Assembly: GCF_037137075.1 (NCBI RefSeq)
Contig: NZ_JBBBNV010000038.1
Location: forward strand, 1-28,471
Length of the DNA stretch: 28,471 nucleotides
Reading direction: 5' to 3'
Source of the DNA: JBBBNV01 sp037137075
GTDB lineage: Bacteria; Bacillota; Bacilli; Paenibacillales; NBRC-103111
Positions 23,701 to 28,471 of the stretch are shown one piece after another. The notes below the pieces were generated by a model that had not been told where the DNA came from, searched no databases, and saw only the letters and a list, made by a program, of their open reading frames with translations. The position numbers were made by a program, and so were the translations under genes. Each line of letters opens with the position of its first letter. Position 1 is the first letter of the stretch.

Positions 23701-24175
23701 CGGACTGCAGGACACCCAGCTCCTGCAGCTCTGTAAGGCTTACCGCAAACAAGCTGCGGTACAGCCCTTCCGTCAGGCCGCCTAGCTGCGCCTGCAGGTC
23801 CGCTTCCCTTCCGGCTGCCGCCTGTTCGGATGCGCCCCGCACCTGTTCCATACCCGCAGACGACGAGAGCAGCGTGATCTGGGCCCCCCGCCCGCCGGAG
23901 GACCGCCCGCCGCTTCGTCCGGTCCGTTCATGACGGGCAATCCGCCAGCGCTGTCCCTGCCTATCAGCCATAACGAGCGATCCGCTTCGAGGCGCAGCAG
24001 CAGGCGATCCGGGCGGGAGCGGACCAAAGCCGAACCACATGGCCCGCACAAAAGCCATCAGCGTGCTCTTGCCAGCTTCATTCGGCCCGTAAAATAAAGT
24101 AACCGGCCCCTTCAGCTCAAACGAACGCAACGCGTGCGGACCGAACGCTTCGATGTCAATCTGCTCGATTCTCAC
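20732..24175 (-). CDS. yhaN: SbcC/Rad50-like ATPase with membrane hairpin, YhaN family
   Basis: About 1,147 residues. The N-terminal ABC half has Walker A GPNEAGKST at 30-38. The C-terminal half has the signature 'LSRGTAEQ' and Walker B 'LPLMLDDILVNFD' in the last 100 residues. Between them are long Glu/Gln/Arg/Leu coiled coils. At the middle (residues about 573-613; DNA 22337-22459) are two hydrophobic segments preceded by a Ser/Arg-rich run, in place of the CxxC zinc hook of SbcC; no such Cys pair is seen. It is expected to work with YhaO on DNA ends. GTG at 24175 forms a GTGA overlap with yhaO and gives the usual 'MRIEQIDIEAFG' start; a GTG three codons earlier is possible. It is longer than the roughly 960-residue Bacillus protein. 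Confidence 0.9.
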   Translation of the reverse strand: MRIEQIDIEAFGPHALRSFELKGPVTLFYGPNEAGKSTLMAFVRAMWFGFGPLPPGSPAAAPRSGSLVMADRQGQRWRIARHERTGRSGGRSSGGRGAQITLLSSSAGMEQVRGASEQAAAGREADLQAQLGGLTEGLYRSLFAVSLTELQELGVLQSDELSGYLYGAGFGARGGAIAAAERKLVQEMDQLYRPRGRNQPLNQAWRSLDEQEARLRQGKEAVARYNDRLAELSALQQELADSEAALGEARRRLQWRRLCMQARGQALRLAQVEAELAELADRGFEAAAAALRAERLHEEQTQGRRRVAEAADRREALTQQLAQLRPDAELLAQEEALTALRYRAAQDADSRRETARLQEQAERLGEAWRELLVQMGVRMSSIDPGSDEDWLDACRITVAMREQVREAREASHRLQRERERLHGEAEQLQRQLQQAGHRLKQAGGGRETEREASGGVVEADQAFGSPQADRVVDKLGEQRYICPGEAQQPAKLPSERELGEWREALREWQRLFVDIYHLEERMKEYRKPQAAAEGQAAVMQPKEEQSGHSRNRSSRSRSASRSASSGRPFGRNHAMLLVLAALCGLGGVVGLWVAGEPAAAAVLLAALLWFAGMQLRKRPAGEPDGTDIGRSVQDEAEAEAAHRFALLAEQLRQRLEGRAQLESRLQTAHTRLAAAGLMRVSAESRWHTAGEETARQLLLALDEATAEGARRQAAAAAAAAVQHEQAALLQTYNQTAAALAALAEEQAHQRGAWEGWLKQQQLPIVSPDGALEVLQLLEQAYSLRKQQIAVIQRTDEIRRQQTEFEEQAAQLFGGVLPAGELALALETRYERLKQQKQVRLEREALQEQLEALEAELSRLKLELDQTEASTAGLYAETGASTSEQLRRHVREQQRWEELSKERSQLMLLVASMVSTEQQDRLLEESAKADPLVLEEALREEQERIAGQERHLAVLQERKGRLLAEREALEQGEAYAETLQLAEETRTQLEQHVRRWATLAFTRQLFKKTREFYEQERQPAVLRRASVFFAEMTNGKYIQVFAPLGEKRLEVLDTAGVRLDSGVLSRGTAEQLYLAMRFALVEEMAGRGLALPLMLDDILVNFDADRLHAALRVMNTLAGNHQLLLFTCHDHVRRAAELEIPALQQIPV

Positions 24176-25467
24176 GGGCTCCACCCCATTTCAGCGCCAA
24201 GCGCCTGAAGCGCCAGCTCCCGAGCCTCGGCCAGCCACCGCTCGCGCTCCTCCGCGGCCAGGCCGGACAGCTGCCGCTCCGCTTTGGCTTGACTCCATAG
24301 AGGGCCCAGCGCTTCGGTGCAAAACGCTTCAAATTCAGCCGGGTCCTCCATCAGCCGCCGGACCATGCGCAGCAGCTCGCCTGCAAACGCATCCTGCTCC
24401 GGCATATGCCCCGGCTCCGCCTGCAGACCTGCGTCGATCCGCAAGGAATCCAGCCAGACAAAGGTGCCTTCAGGGTCCAGCTTGAGCTTGCGAATCTGCT
24501 CCTCCCGCAGCTCAGCGGCCAGCTCCGTCTGCAGACTGCCCCGCTGCAAAGCTGGAGACAGCGGTCCCCGGCCCTGCAGCGTGATACGGATGACGGCAGC
24601 CCGCCCCTCGGCCTCCAGTAGCGCGTCCTCCTGCGCCGCTGCTACCGCATCCCACAGCTCCTGCTCAGTTTGCAGTTCGGCAACCGGAAGCTCCCGCTGA
24701 AGCCAGCGGACCGCGTCTAGCGCATGGAAGTCAAGCTCCACCTTTCCCTCTGCTGTAACCGTCACCAGATAAGCGCCCTTCGCTCCCGTTTCTTTGACAC
24801 TGCGTCCCTGAAGATTGCCGGGATAAACGGCATACGGGCGCTCGCACAAGACACGGCGGGAATGGATATGGCCAAGCGCCCAATAATCGATGCCTGCGCC
24901 CCGCAAATCGGACAACCGGCAGGGCGCGTAATTGTCATGCGTGTGATCCCCGTCGACATTGGTATGGAGCAGCCCGATACGGAACAATTCTCCGGGCTGC
25001 TGGGGAAACTTCAGCGCCAGATTGTCCCTGACCGCCGCTGTAGCATACGAAATGCCGCAAATCTCGGCAATCGCCCCGCGCCCGGGCTTCACGACCAACA
25101 CCTGCCCAAGCTGCGCGGAAGGAAAAAAATGGACCGTCTCCGGCCATTGAAGCTCGGCGCGGCGGCCGTCCTCCGGATCATGATTGCCATGTACCACGAA
25201 CACCTCTATGCCGGCCCGGGCCAGCTGCTGGAGCGCCTGCTGGAACCGGAGCTGCGCCCGCAGGGAGCGATCGGACAAATCATACACATCCCCGGCAATC
25301 ACAATAAAATCCACCTGCTCTTTTACAGCCAAATCCACCAATTGCACCAAGGCGCGGAAGGTCGATTCCCGGACCCGGTCGCGCACCGCCTGAGGCAGTC
25401 CGCTGAGTCCCCGGAAAGGGCTGTCCAGATGCAAATCAGCGGCATGGATAAACCGAAACGGCTTCAT
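24172..25467 (-). CDS. yhaO: SbcD/Mre11-like metallophosphoesterase, YhaO family
   Basis: 431 residues. The calcineurin-type nuclease motifs are complete: D11-L-H13, 'GDVYD' at 59-63, 'GNHD' at 94-97, H168 in 'LLHTN' and 'GHIH' at 199-202. They predict a Mn-dependent DNA nuclease partner of YhaN in DNA repair. The C-terminal half is a variable helical domain. The ATG at 25467 was chosen for 'MKPFRFIHAADLHLDSPF' and AGAGGTG about 10 bases upstream; the frame is open further upstream without a ribosome site. It overlaps yhaN by 4 bases. Its usual companion yhaM is not adjacent. Confidence 0.93.
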   Translation of the reverse strand: MKPFRFIHAADLHLDSPFRGLSGLPQAVRDRVRESTFRALVQLVDLAVKEQVDFIVIAGDVYDLSDRSLRAQLRFQQALQQLARAGIEVFVVHGNHDPEDGRRAELQWPETVHFFPSAQLGQVLVVKPGRGAIAEICGISYATAAVRDNLALKFPQQPGELFRIGLLHTNVDGDHTHDNYAPCRLSDLRGAGIDYWALGHIHSRRVLCERPYAVYPGNLQGRSVKETGAKGAYLVTVTAEGKVELDFHALDAVRWLQRELPVAELQTEQELWDAVAAAQEDALLEAEGRAAVIRITLQGRGPLSPALQRGSLQTELAAELREEQIRKLKLDPEGTFVWLDSLRIDAGLQAEPGHMPEQDAFAGELLRMVRRLMEDPAEFEAFCTEALGPLWSQAKAERQLSGLAAEERERWLAEARELALQALGAEMGWSP

Positions 25468-25586
25468 ATAATGGAATTCACCTCTGCTGTTGCCAGGCTG
25501 CGGCCATTCCGAAGGGGAATACCCAGCAGCCGGATTGGTCACAACCTTGGTTAGTCTCTGCATACATGCGGCTGCAGGCTGTTCTT

Positions 25587-26708
25587 TTAACGGTACGCAT
25601 CATAAATTTTCGTCAGCTGCGAAATCACCCGGCTAATCGAGTAGGAGCGTTTGGCTTTTTCCCGGGCGGCCCGGGCCAGCTCATAACGGAAGGACGGGTC
25701 AATAATCATGGTTTCCAGCGCATCCGCGAGGCCCGTTACATCATCAACCTCGACCAGCAGGCCGTTTTTGCCGCTATGAATTTGCTCAGGAATCCCGCCC
25801 ACATTCGTGCCCACCAGCGCCAGCCAGCATAGCGCCGCTTCAGCGAACACGGAGCCGAAGGCCTCCGCCCGGGAAGGCAGTACGAAAATATCCGAAAACG
25901 GCATAAATTCCTCAGGATGCAGCATATAGCCGTAAAAAATCGTTTCCTCGTATATGTTGACTTCCACGGCAATTCGTTCCAAATCCTCCCGAATCGGGCC
26001 GTCGCCAATAATATGCAGCACGAAATTGTGGCCTCGCTCCTTGAGCAGCGAGCAAGCCTTCAATAAAACATCGAGCCCCTTGGCCGGTACCAGGCGGCAT
26101 ACCGTAATGAGCTGCGGCACCTCGTTCTCATGGGCAATCGGGCGGAAGCGGCGATCGTCGTAGCCGTTTGGAATGACGACAATCCGCTCGGGATGCTTGA
26201 TATAACGCCCGATATAGGCTTTGAAGGATTCCGAAACCGTCATCAGCCGCTCTGTCTTGAGCTCCAGCTCGCCGTACAGTGCAGTCAGGAACTGATGCTC
26301 AGGCCCGCCCTCCTGAATTTTCCCGTTCAGAATCAGCTCTCGTTCGAAGCTGGAGTGGACCGTCATCACGATCGGAGTTTGCGGAAACAGCTGCTTCATC
26401 ACCAAGGCCGCGATCGGATGATGGGCATGAATCAGATCATAGGATTTGCTGATGCGCATTTTGGCCCACCAAACGTAATCCTTCATCGTTTGAATATATT
26501 TATCGACAACCGCGTGGCCGCTGTACTTGCTCCAATCGAAGGTCATGAAGGACATTTCCTCGCTGCCTTTGCCCCGCACCCGCTTCGGCAAGGAGAACAG
26601 CTCCATCTCCCAGCCTTTTTTGTTAAAACGCTCCTGAATATACGGTACCATCGACGAAACCCCGCCCGGCTGCTCCGGCGGGAAAAATAAAGCTTGTAAT
26701 ATATTCAA
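25587..26708 (-). CDS. GT4-family glycosyltransferase
   Basis: A 373-residue GT-B fold enzyme. The N-terminal domain starts 'MNILQALFFPPEQPGGVSSM', with the Gly-Gly loop for the acceptor domain, and has 'HAHHP' at 94-98. The C-terminal donor domain has 'VCRLVPAKGLD', 'IIGDGP' and the E-x7-E motif E282/E290, followed by 'GTNVGGIPE'. It should transfer a sugar from a nucleotide-sugar with retention; donor and acceptor are unknown. TTG at 26708 was chosen because AGGAG lies 7 bases upstream. The same-strand yhaO follows 119 bases later with no strong terminator, so read-through is possible. It is divergent from the GGDEF gene with overlapping promoters. Confidence 0.9.
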   Translation of the reverse strand: MNILQALFFPPEQPGGVSSMVPYIQERFNKKGWEMELFSLPKRVRGKGSEEMSFMTFDWSKYSGHAVVDKYIQTMKDYVWWAKMRISKSYDLIHAHHPIAALVMKQLFPQTPIVMTVHSSFERELILNGKIQEGGPEHQFLTALYGELELKTERLMTVSESFKAYIGRYIKHPERIVVIPNGYDDRRFRPIAHENEVPQLITVCRLVPAKGLDVLLKACSLLKERGHNFVLHIIGDGPIREDLERIAVEVNIYEETIFYGYMLHPEEFMPFSDIFVLPSRAEAFGSVFAEAALCWLALVGTNVGGIPEQIHSGKNGLLVEVDDVTGLADALETMIIDPSFRYELARAAREKAKRSYSISRVISQLTKIYDAYR

Positions 26709-26737
26709 AGGGATCACTCCTATCAACTTGTCATTTT

Positions 26738-26746
26738 TGCTATAAT
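26738..26746 (+). promoter_or_regulatory. extended -10 promoter of the GGDEF gene
   Basis: TGC-TATAAT is a perfect extended -10 element, 37 bases before the GTG start. The -35 region is poor, as is common with extended -10 promoters. Confidence 0.65.
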
Positions 26747-26768
26747 AGTTCGTGTCATTTCATGTCAA
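26739..26768 (-). promoter_or_regulatory. promoter of the glycosyltransferase gene
   Basis: On the minus strand a perfect TTGACA (26768-26763) is followed at 18-base spacing by TATAGC (26744-26739), or at 15 by TATTAT. It overlaps the opposing promoter of the GGDEF gene. Confidence 0.6.
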
Positions 26769-26782
26769 ACGGAGGAATGCCC

Positions 26783-27925
26783 GTGCAGCAGCTGCTTACG
26801 CTTTTTACCGGTTCAACCGGCCATATTTTTTCGTATTCCAGCATTATCCTGATTTTGGCGATGATGATTGTTATGTCCGTCCGCCTCTACTTAAGCCGGC
26901 GCCGCATCGCATATTTATCGCTGACCGTTTCAATCGCTACAATTATCATACAATATTTATTGCTCATTGGACTAGAACTATGGTCACAAGGGTATAATGA
27001 ATGGCTTGATTTCTGCGCTCGCCTGCTGCAGGTCATTTCGTTTATTTTGATTAACACCGGAATCTATCAGCTATACAATTCAACAAAGAGAAAGCAATCC
27101 CTTTATTTCTGGATTTCCATGGGGCTGGCCGTCCTAATCGGGGCCTTGCATTTCCTTGTTCCGCTGTGGCTTGACGGCAGTGAAATGCAAATGAGGCTGC
27201 TGCAAAACATTTGGCTGGATTTATATCTATTTATACTCATTCTTACGAGCTATTATTTCATTTCTCCCTGGATTAGCCAGCTGTTGAAATATCAGACGAG
27301 CCTGATTTTGTATTTCGCCGTACATACCGCAAGCGTAGTCAATACTTATCTTTTGGCGGACCATTCCACCGCTTTGACCGCCATTCAAGACTTTTTGCCG
27401 ATTTTCTATTACTTTATGCTGTTTTTAATTTTATTCGAAAGAACTGTCGAGCTGCTGCAGGCCATTTACCAGTCCTCCATTACGGATGGCTTAACAGGCC
27501 TATACAATCGCCGTTTCTTTTACCGCCGGGTCTCGCAGTACGTCGCCCGTGGAATTCCGGTCTATATTATTTTCAGCGATATCGATAATTTCAAGAAGCT
27601 GAATGACACCCGGGGCCATCAGATGGGAGATGATATGCTCAAAAAGGTGGCGCAGATTATGTCCGAGGAAAGCGAGGACATCGGGGTTTCCGGCCGGTAC
27701 GGCGGGGAAGAGATGGTCATGCTGGTTACGGACGCATCACAAAAAATCGACGCCATTGCCGAGCGCTTCCGTCGCCGTGTAGAGGAAGAAACGATTGTCA
27801 CCGTCAGTGTCGGCGTCAGCCTCTGGAAAAACGGGGTCAGTGCCGAGGAGCTAATCAAGCAAGCGGATGAAGCGATGTACCGGGCCAAAACCACCGGCAA
27901 AAATAAAGTCGTCAAATTCGCTTAG
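26783..27925 (+). CDS. seven-helix membrane diguanylate cyclase (GGDEF, GGEEM variant)
   Basis: 380 residues. Residues 15-220 contain about seven membrane helices, probably a sensor. Residues 231-380 are a GGDEF domain: 'DGLTGLYNRR', 'FSDIDNFKKLND..GH..GD' with metal ligand D266, the signature 'RYGGEEM' at 305-311, and the C-terminal 'SVGVS' and 'ADEAMYRAK..GKN.V'. It should make cyclic di-GMP. Met replaces the usual Phe in GG(D/E)EF, and no RxxD inhibitory site lies before it. The GTG at 26783 was chosen because GGAGG lies 7 bases upstream; ATGs at 26762 and 26777 precede or abut that site. A terminator follows. Confidence 0.9.
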   Translation: MQQLLTLFTGSTGHIFSYSSIILILAMMIVMSVRLYLSRRRIAYLSLTVSIATIIIQYLLLIGLELWSQGYNEWLDFCARLLQVISFILINTGIYQLYNSTKRKQSLYFWISMGLAVLIGALHFLVPLWLDGSEMQMRLLQNIWLDLYLFILILTSYYFISPWISQLLKYQTSLILYFAVHTASVVNTYLLADHSTALTAIQDFLPIFYYFMLFLILFERTVELLQAIYQSSITDGLTGLYNRRFFYRRVSQYVARGIPVYIIFSDIDNFKKLNDTRGHQMGDDMLKKVAQIMSEESEDIGVSGRYGGEEMVMLVTDASQKIDAIAERFRRRVEEETIVTVSVGVSLWKNGVSAEELIKQADEAMYRAKTTGKNKVVKFA

Positions 27926-27997
27926 CCGCTTATGTGAGGCCCTCATCCGGATAATCATCACAAGCATGAAGAACAGCGTGAAGTCTATCCTCCTGGT

Positions 27998-28042
27998 AAA
28001 AGCTTTCCGGAAGGGCAGCGCCGCCCCCGGAAAGCTTTTTTT
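27998..28042. terminator. terminator between the GGDEF and LysR-type genes
   Basis: AAAAGCTTTCCGG (27998-28010) pairs with CCGGAAAGCTTTT, with an inner GGGC/GCCC pairing, and T7 follows on the plus strand. It can also act on the minus strand, where AAAA becomes TTTT. Confidence 0.88.
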
Positions 28043-28066
28043 GTGCCGTTTGCTTTCTGTTCCTGT

Positions 28067-28375
28067 CTAGCCGGATGGAATACGCGCCGCCCCGGCCGGC
28101 GGCTCTTGCCCTTGGCGGGCCTTCTCCAGCGCCTCGCGCTTTCCTGCCTCCAGCTCCACAAACACCCGTTCAACCCGGGTCAAAAAAGCATGTCCGGCCG
28201 CACTGAGCCGGATATTCCGGCCTTTCCGTTCGAACAACGGGACCCCCACGCTTTCCTCCAGCCGGGCAATGGTTTGACTTAAGGACGGCTGAGCGATATG
28301 CAGCTCTTTGGCAGCTTGGGTAATGTGCTCCAGCCTGGCGACGATAACAAAATAATGAAGCTGCAGTAAATCCAT
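28067..28375 (-). CDS. LysR-type regulator reduced to its DNA-binding domain
   Basis: Only 102 residues, against about 290-300 for the family. Residues 1-60 are a textbook LysR helix-turn-helix ('MDLLQLHYFVIVARLEHITQ', 'AAKELHIAQPSLSQTIARLE', 'VPLFERKGR.I.LSAAG'), and 61-85 are the linker helix. The frame stops at the point where the effector-binding domain should start, and a terminator follows at 28042, so there is no room for it. AAGGAGGAG lies about 8 bases before the ATG. It is divergent from whatever starts past the window end. It may be a decayed gene or a functional mini-regulator without ligand sensing. Confidence 0.85.
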   Translation of the reverse strand: MDLLQLHYFVIVARLEHITQAAKELHIAQPSLSQTIARLEESVGVPLFERKGRNIRLSAAGHAFLTRVERVFVELEAGKREALEKARQGQEPPAGAARIPSG

Positions 28376-28416
28376 CAAGGTCTCCTCCTTATATCTCACA
28401 TTCCGCACCCTTGGGG

Positions 28417-28456
28417 CTCTGAAAATGGCGAATTATGGTGTATGCTAGATTCAGAG
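28417..28456. repeat. inverted repeat CTCTGAA...TTCAGAG upstream of the LysR-type gene
   Basis: A 7-base perfect inverted repeat with arms at 28417-28423 and 28450-28456, in the region between the LysR-type gene and a putative divergent gene. It could be an operator. The distance between arms is larger than for a usual LysR box, so this is weak. Confidence 0.3.
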
Positions 28457-28471
28457 AATGAAGCGGGGGGC

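Noticed and set aside
23028..23785. Several long open frames on both strands opposite or out of frame with yhaN
   Set aside because: High GC keeps stop codons rare here; compositions are extreme (Arg, Ala, Pro, Gly) and no start has a ribosome site.
24724..25554. 276-codon open frame on the plus strand
   Set aside because: Mirror of yhaO, whose nuclease motifs are complete on the minus strand.
26130..26690. 186-codon open frame on the plus strand
   Set aside because: Mirror of the glycosyltransferase gene; no ribosome site or family pattern.
1..28471. CRISPR array, rRNA genes, or a full injection-system cluster
   Set aside because: I found no regularly spaced repeats, no rRNA sequence and no sheath, tube or baseplate-like genes in any frame.

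Overview
The window looks like chromosomal DNA from a spore-former of the Paenibacillus type (order Bacillales, Paenibacillaceae or close). The evidence is a moderately high GC content, AGGAGG-type ribosome binding sites, frequent GTG and TTG starts, a three-repeat SLH surface protein, and several gene families typical of Bacillales (YqhH, YqhG, YqzE, YkvI, YhaO, YhaN, Xpt). The genus is inferred from style and content; no marker gene proves it.

Left end (1-4.9 kb): the tail of an IS630-type transposase abuts a tandem glycine riboswitch on the minus strand. The riboswitch is divergent from yqhH-yqhG. In Bacillus subtilis gcvT lies divergent from yqhH, so the element appears to have landed between the riboswitch and its gcv target. 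A secreted protein of unknown function and yqzE follow.

5-7 kb: two identical tRNA-Leu(CAG) genes, each with its own terminator, bracket a DedA-PAP2 fusion gene whose two halves belong to families that handle undecaprenyl (pyro)phosphate. 7-10.3 kb: a large SLH surface protein and a small membrane protein, both on the minus strand.

10.5-18.7 kb: small and housekeeping-type genes. These are a CbiZ cobinamide amidohydrolase coupled to a 71-residue protein, an Xpt phosphoribosyltransferase, a lipoprotein, a stand-alone DedA protein, a YkvI-type transporter, two translationally coupled membrane proteins, an EamA/DMT transporter and a type I methionine aminopeptidase.

18.7-20.7 kb: an accessory gene encoding a probable toxin. 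Its N-terminus carries the short LQxTLGNR-type motif seen in proteins of the DUF4157/extracellular contractile injection world, its middle carries a GHLLN...LGGPGD...RNI nuclease-like motif, and its C-terminus is lysine-rich and AT-rich. No injection-system genes and no obvious immunity gene are in the window. This is the most unusual gene here.

20.7-28.5 kb: yhaO-yhaN (SbcD/SbcC-like nuclease and ATPase; the ATPase has a membrane hairpin where its coiled coil should turn), a GT4 glycosyltransferase, a divergent seven-helix GGDEF protein with a GGEEM signature, and a LysR-type gene reduced to its DNA-binding domain. Gene starts were moved inward from the longest possible ORF wherever a clear ribosome binding site argued for it.
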